Notes under the pieces: generated by a model
Databases searched by the model: none
Told to the model about the DNA's origin: nothing
Seen by the model: only the letters and a program-made list of their open reading frames with translations
NCBI RefSeq assembly: GCF_035319885.1
Contig: NZ_CP141285.1
Location: 1,736,001-1,800,000 of the forward strand
DNA: 64,000 nucleotides
Direction: 5' to 3'
From: Altererythrobacter sp. H2
GTDB taxonomy: Bacteria; Pseudomonadota; Alphaproteobacteria; Sphingomonadales; Sphingomonadaceae
Position numbers and translations under genes: made by a program
Shown: positions 18,335 through 26,241 of the stretch, in pieces
Position numbering within the stretch: position 1 is the first letter of the stretch
How the letters are laid out: each line of letters opens with the position of its first letter

Positions 18335-19093
18335 CTATTCCGTGAAGGGTAACGCCTCGTCCAGCACGCGGGCGAAGCAGGCAATCACCACGGATTTCGC
18401 ACCAGCCTTCTGGAGTGCTGCCACGCAGGCATCGGTGGTTGCCCCGCTGGTCAGCACATCGTCCACCAGCACGATCCTTGCCCCTCTGATGCTCGCTCGG
18501 CGAAGCGGATTGACCACCAGTGCGCCAGCCAATGCGCGCTTTCGCTCCTGCTTGCCAAGCCTGCCCAGCACAGGCGTCGGGCGGGTGCGGAGGAGGCCAT
18601 CGACCAGCACCGGCTGGCCGGTCCTCTGCGCCAGGGCGCGGGCCAGCAGGGCGGCCTGGTTGTACCCCCGCCGCCATAGCCGCCACCTGTGGAGCGGGAC
18701 CGGCACGAACAGGCATCCCCCTTCAAGGCCTGGCAGCCTTGACGCGATCAGGCCCGCCATGAGCGGTGCCAGCGCAATCCGCCCGCCGTGCTTGAAGGCC
18801 AGCACCAGTTTGCGCGAGGGCCCGTTGTAGAGCGTGCCCGCAGCGATCCCGTTATGCCGGGGAGCATGGGCCATACAGGGCGCGCACTGGGCATCCCCCT
18901 CCCCCGCACTCTCCGGCAAAGGGCGCTGGCAGCGCGAACAGAGCGGAGCGGCCGGAATGACCAGCGTACTCCAGCACGCCGCGCAGAGGCCGGTCTGCTG
19001 CCCGATCCCCTCACCGCAAAGCGGGCAGCGCGGCGGGAATACGAGATCGACCAGCGGGGCGAGGGATTCGCGCAGGAAGGCAGCGTGCGACAC
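18335..19093 (-). CDS. ComF family protein (double zinc ribbon, phosphoribosyltransferase)
   Basis: Member of the ComF/GntX family related to DNA uptake or processing. The N-terminus carries zinc-ribbon cysteine pairs (CPLCGEG, CAAC, CSRC, CAPC). The C-terminal half is a type I phosphoribosyltransferase domain with the PRPP-binding motif IVLVDDVLTSGATTDAC. The start is uncertain: I use the GTG at 19093 (VSHAAFLRESL), with a TTG eight codons upstream as the alternative; the longer frame is a shadow of the divergent methyltransferase gene. The last codons, FTE, lie in a 13-base direct repeat (18321-18333 and 18338-18350). Confidence 0.88.
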   Translation of the reverse strand: MSHAAFLRESLAPLVDLVFPPRCPLCGEGIGQQTGLCAACWSTLVIPAAPLCSRCQRPLPESAGEGDAQCAPCMAHAPRHNGIAAGTLYNGPSRKLVLAFKHGGRIALAPLMAGLIASRLPGLEGGCLFVPVPLHRWRLWRRGYNQAALLARALAQRTGQPVLVDGLLRTRPTPVLGRLGKQERKRALAGALVVNPLRRASIRGARIVLVDDVLTSGATTDACVAALQKAGAKSVVIACFARVLDEALPFTE

Positions 19094-19147
19094 GCGGCGA
19101 TGCTGGACTGCTTGCAAGCGGCTGACAAGGCAGGCAGTGATTGACGG

Positions 19148-19903
19148 ATGCAGCCGCCCGTCACCGTCCCCCGGATCTTCTCGCCCGAGCGCCGCCGCAG
19201 CCGGTGGCAGCGTGCGGCCGCGCGGCAGGGAACAGGCCACGCTGCCGGGTTCCTGTTCGAAGTCTTCGCCGAGGAAATCGAGGACCGGCTCGGCTTCATC
19301 CGGCACGAAGCGCGCACCGGGTTGCTGATCGGGGACCCGAGTGCCCAGGCGGCCCGGCTGCTGGAATCCCGCATTCCCCAGCTCGACTATGCCAGCCCGG
19401 TGACGCTGGACGAGGAGGCCGTGCTGCCGGGCCGGTATGACCTGCTCGTCAGCCTCGGCCTGCTCGACACGGTCAATGACGTGCCCGGCGCCCTGCTCCA
19501 TATCCGCCACGCGCTGGAGGCGGACGGGCTGGCCATCATCGGCCTGCTGGGCGCGGGCAGCCTGCCTGCCCTGCGCGAGGCATTGTATCAGGCTGAGCCG
19601 GACCGCCCGGCGGCGCGGATGCACCCGATGATCGACATCCGTGCTGCTGCCGCCCTGATGCAGCGCGCCGGCTTCCGGCGGCAGGTGGCAGACCACTTCC
19701 CGCTCAAGGTCCGTTATGGCTCGCTCGACCGGCTGGTGGCGGACCTGCGCGACCAGGGGCTGACCAATGCGCTGGCTTCCGCCCCACCCCCGCTCGGCAA
19801 GGCTGCGGTGGACCGGGCCCGCGCCGCCTTCCTGGCCCGCGCCGATGCCGACGGCAAGGTCACCGAGACGTTCGAGTTGATCGTGCTGACCGGCTGGGGC
19901 TAG
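19148..19903 (+). CDS. SAM-dependent methyltransferase, BioC/NDUFAF5-like
   Basis: A 251-residue class I methyltransferase-like protein. The sequence MQPPVTVPRIFSPERRRSRWQRAAAR and the order of segments (GLLIGDP, LVSLGLLDTVNDVPGAL, HPMIDIRAAAALMQRAGF, ETFELIVLTGWG) resemble the NDUFAF5-type proteins. In mitochondria these modify an arginine of the NuoB homologue during complex I assembly; BioC of biotin synthesis is the other relative. The first glycine-rich SAM motif is weak (GLLIGDPSAQ). A link to the nuo operon at the start of this window is possible but is inference. Divergent from comF. Confidence 0.78.
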   Translation: MQPPVTVPRIFSPERRRSRWQRAAARQGTGHAAGFLFEVFAEEIEDRLGFIRHEARTGLLIGDPSAQAARLLESRIPQLDYASPVTLDEEAVLPGRYDLLVSLGLLDTVNDVPGALLHIRHALEADGLAIIGLLGAGSLPALREALYQAEPDRPAARMHPMIDIRAAAALMQRAGFRRQVADHFPLKVRYGSLDRLVADLRDQGLTNALASAPPPLGKAAVDRARAAFLARADADGKVTETFELIVLTGWG

Positions 19904-22566
19904 CCGCCTTTCAGCGAAGCCTGCGCTGCTGCCAGCCTTGCAATCGGCACGCGGTACGGCGAGGCGCTGACGTAATCGAGGCCGACCTTTTCGCAGAACG
20001 CGATGCTGGCCGGATCGCCGCCATGTTCGCCGCAGATGCCCAGCTTGATATCCGCCCGCGTCGCCCGGCCCCGCTCCGCCGCCATCTCGACCAGCTGGCC
20101 GACGCCTTCGATGTCGAGGCTGACGAACGGGTCACGCGCGAAGATGCCCTTGTCGACGTACGGCCCCAGGAACCGCGCCGAATCGTCCCGGCTCACGCCC
20201 AGGGTAGTCTGGGTCAGGTCGTTGGTGCCGAAGCTGAAGAACCGCGCTTCCTCGGCAATCTCGCCCGCCATCAGCGCGGCGCGCGGCAGCTCGATCATGG
20301 TGCCGACGAGGTACTCCACGGTCCGCCCGCGCTCGCTGAACACGTCCTGCGCTGTCCGGTCGACCAGAGCCCGCAGCAGTTCCAGCTCGCGCCGGGTGGC
20401 GACCAGCGGGATCATCACTTCGGGCACCGGAGCCTCGCCGCTCGCCTCGGCGACGTCGCAGGCAGCCTCGAAAATGGCGCGTGCCTGCATTTCGTAGATT
20501 TCGGGATAGGTGATGCCGAGCCGGCAGCCGCGATGGCCCAGCATCGGGTTGAACTCGTGCAGCTCGCCCGCGCGGCGCTTGAGGTGGTCGACGCCCAGCC
20601 CGGTGACATTGGCCAGTTCCTCGAACTCGGCATCGCCGTGCGGCAGGAATTCGTGCAGCGGCGGGTCGAGCAGGCGGATGGTGCACGGCAGGCCAACCAT
20701 GACCTCGAAAATCTCGCGGAAATCGGCGCGCTGTTCGGGCAGCAGCTTGGCCAGCGCCGCGCGGCGACCGGCTTCGCTGTCGGCCAGGATCATCTCGCGC
20801 ACAGCGCTGATGCGGGAAGCATCGAAGAACATGTGCTCGGTCCGGCACAGGCCGATCCCTTCGGCGCCGAAGCTGCGCGCCATGCGGCAGTCGGCGGGGG
20901 TTTCGGCATTGGTCCGCACGCCCATCCGGCGGTGGACATCGGCCCATTCCATCAGGGTGCCGAAGTCGCCCGCTAGTTCCGGCTCGATCGTCTTGACCTC
21001 GCCGCGCATGACCTGGCCCTTGGCCCCGTCGAGCGTGATCGTGTCGCCTTCGCGCATCTCCAGCGAGCCGATCCGCAGCGTCCGCGCCTTGAGGTCGATC
21101 GATACGGCGGATGCGCCCGAAACGCAGGGGCGACCCATGCCGCGCGCCACCACGGCCGCGTGGCTGGTCATCCCGCCGCGCGCGGTCAGGATGCCGGTTG
21201 CGGCGTGCATGCCGTGAATGTCCTCAGGGCTGGTCTCGACCCGGACCAGGATCACCTTCTCCCCCCGGCCGGACCACAGCTCGGCGGTGTCGGCATCGAG
21301 CACGATCTTGCCGCTGGCCGCGCCGGGGGAAGCCGGCAGGCCGGTGGTCAGCACCTCGCGCGGGGCATCGGGATCGAGCGTGGGATGGAGCAGCTGGTCA
21401 AGCGCCATCGGATCGACCCGCAGGATCGCCTCTTCCTGGCTGATCAGCCCTTCGCCCACCATGTCGACCGCCATCCGCAGCGCCGCCCTGGCGGTGCGCT
21501 TGCCCGAACGGGTCTGCAGCATCCACAGGTGGCCGCGTTCAACGGTGAACTCGATGTCCTGCATGTCGCGGTAGTGGCGCTCCAGCAGGTCGAACACGCG
21601 GGCCAGCTCGCCATAGGCATCGGGCATGGCCTCTTCCATGCTCAGCGGCTTGGCCCCGGCCAGTTTGCGGGCAGCGCGGGTGAGGTACTGCGGGGTGCGG
21701 ATGCCCGCCACCACGTCTTCCCCCTGGGCGTTGATCAGGTACTCGCCGTAATAGGCGCGCTCGCCGGTGGCGGGATCGCGGGTGAAGGCGACGCCGGTGG
21801 CGCTGGTTTCGCCCATGTTGCCGAACACCATCGCCTGCACGTTGACCGCGGTGCCCCAGTCACCCGGAATGTCGTTGAGGCGGCGGTAGACCTTGGCCCG
21901 ATCGCTGTCCCAGCTGTCGAACACGGCGCGGATCGCGCCCCACAGCTGCTCATCGACATCCTGCGGGAAGTCCCGGCCCAGTTCGCTTGCGACGATGCCC
22001 TTGTACTGCGCGACCAGCGCCTGCCAGTCTTCAGAATCCATCTCAGTATCGGCGTAGAGGCCCTTGTCTTCCTTGGCGATTTCCAGCGCCTCTTCAAACA
22101 GGCCGTGATCGATGCCTAGCACCACGTCGCCGTACATCTGGATGAAACGGCGGTAGCTGTCCCAGGCGAAACGCGGATCGCCGGAGACGCGAGCGAGGCC
22201 TTCCACCGTCTCGTCATTGAGGCCCAGGTTGAGGACGGTGTCCATCATCCCCGGCATCGAGACGCGGGCGCCGGAGCGGACCGAGACGAGCAAGGGGTTG
22301 TCCTTGTCACCGAACCGCTTGCCCACGGTTGCTTCGATATGCCGGAGCGCAGCGGCAACGGCAGTGTGGAGGCTGTCAGGGAAAGCCCCGCCTTCGGCCA
22401 GGTAGCGGACGCATTCCTCGGTCGTCAGGGTGAAGCCCGGGGGGACCGGCAGGCCGATGCTGGCCATCTCGGCCAGGTTTGCACCCTTGCCGCCGACCAC
22501 GGTCTTGTCCTTCTGGCGCGGGTCCGAGTGATCCGCCGAGCCACCGAATGTATAGACCGTCTGCAC
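19900..22566 (-). CDS. ppdK: pyruvate, phosphate dikinase
   Basis: Interconverts pyruvate + ATP + phosphate and phosphoenolpyruvate + AMP + pyrophosphate, in gluconeogenesis or PPi-driven glycolysis. At 888 residues it has the full three-domain layout: an ATP-grasp start (VGGKGANLAEMASIGLPVPPGF), the swivelling phosphohistidine domain with GGMTSHAAVVARGMGRPCV near residue 450, and the PEP/pyruvate barrel ending GICGEHGGDPASIAF with its catalytic cysteine. The start is GTG. A perfect palindrome ~30 bases upstream suggests repressor control. Confidence 0.97.
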   Translation of the reverse strand: MQTVYTFGGSADHSDPRQKDKTVVGGKGANLAEMASIGLPVPPGFTLTTEECVRYLAEGGAFPDSLHTAVAAALRHIEATVGKRFGDKDNPLLVSVRSGARVSMPGMMDTVLNLGLNDETVEGLARVSGDPRFAWDSYRRFIQMYGDVVLGIDHGLFEEALEIAKEDKGLYADTEMDSEDWQALVAQYKGIVASELGRDFPQDVDEQLWGAIRAVFDSWDSDRAKVYRRLNDIPGDWGTAVNVQAMVFGNMGETSATGVAFTRDPATGERAYYGEYLINAQGEDVVAGIRTPQYLTRAARKLAGAKPLSMEEAMPDAYGELARVFDLLERHYRDMQDIEFTVERGHLWMLQTRSGKRTARAALRMAVDMVGEGLISQEEAILRVDPMALDQLLHPTLDPDAPREVLTTGLPASPGAASGKIVLDADTAELWSGRGEKVILVRVETSPEDIHGMHAATGILTARGGMTSHAAVVARGMGRPCVSGASAVSIDLKARTLRIGSLEMREGDTITLDGAKGQVMRGEVKTIEPELAGDFGTLMEWADVHRRMGVRTNAETPADCRMARSFGAEGIGLCRTEHMFFDASRISAVREMILADSEAGRRAALAKLLPEQRADFREIFEVMVGLPCTIRLLDPPLHEFLPHGDAEFEELANVTGLGVDHLKRRAGELHEFNPMLGHRGCRLGITYPEIYEMQARAIFEAACDVAEASGEAPVPEVMIPLVATRRELELLRALVDRTAQDVFSERGRTVEYLVGTMIELPRAALMAGEIAEEARFFSFGTNDLTQTTLGVSRDDSARFLGPYVDKGIFARDPFVSLDIEGVGQLVEMAAERGRATRADIKLGICGEHGGDPASIAFCEKVGLDYVSASPYRVPIARLAAAQASLKGG

Positions 22567-22594
22567 CGGATTGATCCCCTTATGCTTGACGAAA

Positions 22595-22609
22595 TTGACA
22601 CCGTGTCAA
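22595..22609. promoter_or_regulatory. 15-base palindrome upstream of ppdK
   Basis: TTGACACCGTGTCAA is a perfect inverted repeat (7-base arms, one central base) 29 bases ahead of the ppdK GTG. Read toward ppdK it contains TTGACA, which could be a -35 box, but no good -10 lies at the right distance. A repressor dimer bound here could block ppdK expression. The protein is unknown. Confidence 0.5.
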
Positions 22610-22683
22610 GTTCAAGTAACCCAAATATCCTGCTGTAATATTGGCGCTTTTATAGCGCCGGCAGGGCCCGGCTTGCAGGTATG

Positions 22684-22699
22684 CCCCCCCCCGGGGGGG
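22684..22699. repeat. C9G7 homopolymer junction at the end of glyS
   Basis: Nine C followed immediately by seven G, touching the glyS stop codon. It is a perfect self-complementary tract, prone to replication slippage and to sequencing error. It lies just outside the coding frame, so length changes would not alter the protein. Confidence 0.9.
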
Positions 22700-25279
22700 T
22701 TACCCTTCGATCCGGCTGAAGTCCGCGACCCTGTGCACCGCATCCCGGAACCGGGCAAGCAGCGCGAGGCGCGAGGTGCGTTTGATTTCTTCATCCGCAT
22801 TTACTGTCACTTCATCGAAGAAACGGTCGATCGGTTCCCGCAGGCTCGCCAGCGCCGCCATGGCCCCGGCGAAATCCTCCGCCGCCACGGCAGCCCCGGC
22901 CTGCGGCTCGGCCGCATCGAGTGCGTCGAGCAGCGCCTTTTCCGCAGCTTCGGGGGTGTAGGAAAGTTCTTTCGCATGGCGCTCGGCCATCTTGGCCTCG
23001 ACCACCGCCTTCATGTCGGGATCATCGACCATGGCCAGCGGGTCTTCCTCGCCGGTGCGGGAAATCTCGCCCTCCAGCCCGTGCCAGTCTTCCTTCTTGA
23101 GGATGTTGGCGGCCCGCTTGTAGCCCGCGAGGAGGTTGGTGCCGTCCTCGCTGGTCATGAAAGCCTGCAGCGCATGGACGCGGGCGAGCAGGCGGACGAG
23201 ATCGTCCTCACCGCCGAGCGCGAAGACCGCATCGATCAGGTCGTGGCGAACACCGGCTTCGCGCTGCTGGACTTTGAGGCGGTCGGCGAAGAAGTCGAGG
23301 AGCGTTTGACCTTGCGCGGATTCAAAGTTCTTCAGCCGCCGATTTAGCCAGAAACTGATTGCCGTTTGCGATTGCGAAATTCGAACATTTCTTACGGTTC
23401 CTGCCGTGCTGATGGTAGCGACGACATCCGACCAAGGCTGGTCTGACGAGAAAGTGACGAGATCATCGGGGCCAGCCAGATTTTGACGCTCTGTCGGAGC
23501 TACGACTTCATCGAAGTGGCGCCACAATTCCTCAGCGCGTGGCTTCAAACCGTCAAGACAAAGGGCAATAACGGGGGCAAGTGGCAGTCGTAGATTTAGC
23601 GTACTAAGCGTGCTGATAACGGCGAGAGCCGCGCGACGTAGCGCAAAAGGATCTCTCGATCCGGTCGGGACTTCATCTACGGCAAAAAATGAGACTAACG
23701 TATCCAGCTTGTCCGCCAGCGACACCGCCACCGTCACCGGCGCAGTCGGCACTTCGTCGCCCTGCCCGACCGGCTTGTAGTGATCGCGGATTGCGTCGGT
23801 CACGGCATCGGGCAGACCCTCGGCGCGGGCGTAATAGCCGCCCATCAGGCCTTGCAGTTCGGGGAATTCGCCGACCATGTCGGTGACGAGGTCGGCCTTG
23901 CACAGCCGTGCGGCCTGTTCGGCGAGGTCGGCGAGGCGCGCACGTTCCTCCCCCACCGGGGGAGGGGGACCATCCGCAGGATGGTGGAGGGGCACCGTCT
24001 GCCTCGCGGAGGGTGCCCCTCCACCAGCTTCGCTGGTCCCCCTCCCCGTTTCGGGGAGGATTATCCCCTCCTCGCACAGCCAGCGCGCCAGCTTGGCCAC
24101 CCGCTCCACCTTGTCGGCCACGGTGCCCAGCTTCTCGTGGAAGGTAATCCGTTCGAGCTTCTTCGCGTGTTCGGCCAGCGGCGTCTTGCGGTCCTGCTCC
24201 CAGAAGAACCGCGCATCGGAAAGCCGCGCGGCCAGCACCTTGCGGTTGCCATCGACCAGCGCCGCCCCGCCATCCTCTGCGGTGATATTCGCGGTGCAGA
24301 CGAAGGCGTTGGCCAATGACTCCCTCTCCCCTTCAGGGGAGAGTGTCGGGGAGAGGGGAATGGCGGAACGGTCATGTCCGTCCCCCTCTCCCAACCCTCT
24401 CCCCTGAAGGGGAGAGGGCTTTGTGCACACGAAATACTTCTGGTTCACCCGCGCGGTGAGCTGGATCACTTCGGGCGGCACGTCGAGGAACGCCTCGTCG
24501 AACCGGCCGAGCAGCGGCACTGGCCATTCGGTCAGCCCGGCGTTCTCGATCACCAGCCCCTCGTCCGCGACCAGTGTCAGCCCGGCCTCGGCAGCGGCGC
24601 TGGCGGCACCGGCGCGGATCATGTCCTGCCGTTCAGCGTGGTCCACGATCACGTGGCAGGCGCGCAGCTTTTCCTGATAGTCGCCGGCCGAACCGATGGT
24701 GATCTCGCCCGGGCAGTGGAACCTGTGGCCGAGCGTGGCATAGCCCGAACGCACATCGCCGACTTCACACTCCACCAGATCCTCGCCGAAGATGGCGACG
24801 ATGCCGGACAGCGGGCGGACCCAGCGAGGGCTTTCCGTGCTGACCGAGGCTGCGCCCCAGCGCATCGACTTGGGCCAGGAGAAATCGCGCACGATCAAGG
24901 GGATCGCTGCGGCGAGCACATCGCTGGTCTTGCGGCCGGGCTTGTCGATCACCGCGAACCAGGTTGCGCGGCCCTTCACGTCGCGCGCCTCCAGCTGATC
25001 GCGGGTGACGCCGTTCTTCTTGCAGAACCCCTCCACCGCCGCATCGGGCGCACCGACCGGCGGCCCCTTGGCTTCCTCGCTGACCGCTTCGGTCGCCAGC
25101 GGCAGGCCGCGTGCGATCAGTGCGAGGCGGCGCGGGGTCGACCAGACGGTGAGGTCACCCACGGCAACGCCGGCGGCGTTCATCTCGCGGCGGAACAGCT
25201 TTTCCAGTTCTGCCCGCGCACCTGCCTGCATCCGGGCGGGGATTTCTTCGGAGCGAAGTTCAAGCAGGAAGTCTGTCAC
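22700..25279 (-). CDS. glyS: glycine--tRNA ligase beta subunit, enlarged by in-frame repeat insertions
   Basis: Beta subunit of the heterotetrameric glycyl-tRNA synthetase, needed for tRNA binding and editing-like functions. It starts [17 protein letters not shown] at a GTG that overlaps the glyQ stop (GTGA). At 859 residues it is much longer than usual (about 690-750). Two insertions explain much of this: a palindromic element at 24322-24418 (about residues 288-320, reading [12 protein letters not shown] and [13 protein letters not shown]) splits NQKYFVCT from [12 protein letters not shown] second at 23946-24060 (about residues 407-445, [14 protein letters not shown]) lies before [22 protein letters not shown] third stretch, about residues 540-645, has lower GC than the surroundings and no match to the usual family sequence. 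The frame stays open throughout, and the conserved C-terminal [20 protein letters not shown] block is intact. Confidence 0.95.
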   Translation of the reverse strand: MTDFLLELRSEEIPARMQAGARAELEKLFRREMNAAGVAVGDLTVWSTPRRLALIARGLPLATEAVSEEAKGPPVGAPDAAVEGFCKKNGVTRDQLEARDVKGRATWFAVIDKPGRKTSDVLAAAIPLIVRDFSWPKSMRWGAASVSTESPRWVRPLSGIVAIFGEDLVECEVGDVRSGYATLGHRFHCPGEITIGSAGDYQEKLRACHVIVDHAERQDMIRAGAASAAAEAGLTLVADEGLVIENAGLTEWPVPLLGRFDEAFLDVPPEVIQLTARVNQKYFVCTKPSPLQGRGLGEGDGHDRSAIPLSPTLSPEGERESLANAFVCTANITAEDGGAALVDGNRKVLAARLSDARFFWEQDRKTPLAEHAKKLERITFHEKLGTVADKVERVAKLARWLCEEGIILPETGRGTSEAGGGAPSARQTVPLHHPADGPPPPVGEERARLADLAEQAARLCKADLVTDMVGEFPELQGLMGGYYARAEGLPDAVTDAIRDHYKPVGQGDEVPTAPVTVAVSLADKLDTLVSFFAVDEVPTGSRDPFALRRAALAVISTLSTLNLRLPLAPVIALCLDGLKPRAEELWRHFDEVVAPTERQNLAGPDDLVTFSSDQPWSDVVATISTAGTVRNVRISQSQTAISFWLNRRLKNFESAQGQTLLDFFADRLKVQQREAGVRHDLIDAVFALGGEDDLVRLLARVHALQAFMTSEDGTNLLAGYKRAANILKKEDWHGLEGEISRTGEEDPLAMVDDPDMKAVVEAKMAERHAKELSYTPEAAEKALLDALDAAEPQAGAAVAAEDFAGAMAALASLREPIDRFFDEVTVNADEEIKRTSRLALLARFRDAVHRVADFSRIEG
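23946..24060. repeat. palindromic repeat element inside glyS (type B)
   Basis: Two ~50-base arms (23946-23996 and 24012-24060) are imperfect inverted copies; core units are GGGGGACCA...TGGTGGAGGGGCACC on the left and GGTGCCCCTCCACCA...TGGTCCCCC on the right. The element is extremely GC-rich and resembles dispersed palindromic units normally seen between genes in alphaproteobacteria. Here it is translated in frame as part of glyS, as a Pro/Gly/Ser/Ala-rich loop. Confidence 0.85.
24322..24418. repeat. palindromic repeat element inside glyS (type A)
   Basis: A 97-base element bounded by perfect inverted repeats of 22 bases (24322-24343 and 24397-24418; arm CCCTCTCCCCTTCAGGGGAG plus two bases). 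Each arm is itself a small palindrome, with a second inner GGGGAGAGGGG/CCCCCTCTCCC pair. It encodes about 33 residues of glyS in frame. Its sequence has nothing in common with the type B element 260 bases away. Confidence 0.88.
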
Positions 25280-26199
25280 TTGACCCACTCCGGATAGGTT
25301 TCGGCCCAGCGCGGCGCTTCCTTGGCCATGTGCGCCTCGCAGCTGCCGCGGGCGAGATCGCGCACCCGGCCCATGTAGCTGGCGCGCTCCTGCACGCTGA
25401 TCACGCCGCGCGCCTGGAGCAGGTTGAACAGGTGGCTGGCCTCGATCGCCTGCTCGTAGGCAGCGATCGGGACGTTGGCTGCAAGCGAGCGCTGGCATTC
25501 GGCCTCGGCCCGGCGGAAGCCCTCGAACAGGGTATCGGTATCCGCCACCTCGAAGTTCCATTTCGACATCTGGCGCTCGTTCTCGAGGAACACCTCGCCG
25601 TAGCTGACGCCCTGCGTGTTGAACGCGAGGTCATAGACGTTGTCGACGCCCTGGATGTACATCGCGAGGCGTTCGAGGCCGTAAGTCAGCTCGCCTGCCA
25701 CCGGCTTGCAATCGAACCCGCCCATCTGCTGGAAATAGGTGAACTGGGTCACTTCCATCCCGTCGCACCAGACCTCCCATCCCAGCCCCCAGGCGCCCAG
25801 TGTGGGGCTTTCCCAGTCATCCTCGACGAAGCGGATGTCGTGCTTGAGCGGATCGATCCCGATCACGCCGAGGCTTTCGAGATAGAGGTCCTGGATATCG
25901 GCCGGGCTCGGCTTCAGGATCACCTGGTACTGGTAATAGTGCTGCAGCCGGTTGGGGTTCTCGCCATAGCGCCCGTCGGTCGGGCGGCGGCAGGGCTGGA
26001 CGAAGGCGGCGTTCCACGGCTCCGGCCCCAGCGCGCGCAGGGTGGTGGCGGTGTGGAACGTGCCCGCCCCCATCCGCATGTCATAGGGCTGGAGGATCAG
26101 GCAGCCCTGCGCGCTCCAGTAGTCATGGAGGGCAAGGATCATGTCCTGGAAGGACTTCGACGGGTCGCGAGGTGGCGGCGTGAACATGGCGCGCGCCAT
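25276..26199 (-). CDS. glyQ: glycine--tRNA ligase alpha subunit
   Basis: Catalytic alpha subunit of glycyl-tRNA synthetase (class II). The sequence [50 protein letters not shown] and [19 protein letters not shown] is nearly invariant in the family. Several ATGs sit close together (26223, 26199, 26187) without a strong ribosome site; I chose 26199. Its stop overlaps glyS, so the two subunits are co-translated. Confidence 0.96.
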   Translation of the reverse strand: MARAMFTPPPRDPSKSFQDMILALHDYWSAQGCLILQPYDMRMGAGTFHTATTLRALGPEPWNAAFVQPCRRPTDGRYGENPNRLQHYYQYQVILKPSPADIQDLYLESLGVIGIDPLKHDIRFVEDDWESPTLGAWGLGWEVWCDGMEVTQFTYFQQMGGFDCKPVAGELTYGLERLAMYIQGVDNVYDLAFNTQGVSYGEVFLENERQMSKWNFEVADTDTLFEGFRRAEAECQRSLAANVPIAAYEQAIEASHLFNLLQARGVISVQERASYMGRVRDLARGSCEAHMAKEAPRWAETYPEWVK

Positions 26200-26241
26200 G
26201 GCCCAAGCCCCGGAAAGGGTCAATGCCGGAGCGGGCGGACC

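Noticed and set aside
17966-18345. Open frame of 119 codons on the plus strand and possible tmRNA/6S/RNase P/SRP RNA gene
   Set aside because: The protein has no recognisable features and atypical composition; none of the diagnostic sequences of the four RNAs (tag peptide codons, GGATTCGAC, RNase P core, SRP tetraloop) could be found on either strand.
25280-25561. N-terminal extension of GlyS upstream of the GTG
   Set aside because: This part overlaps glyQ in another frame; GlyS proteins start at the [11 protein letters not shown] block.
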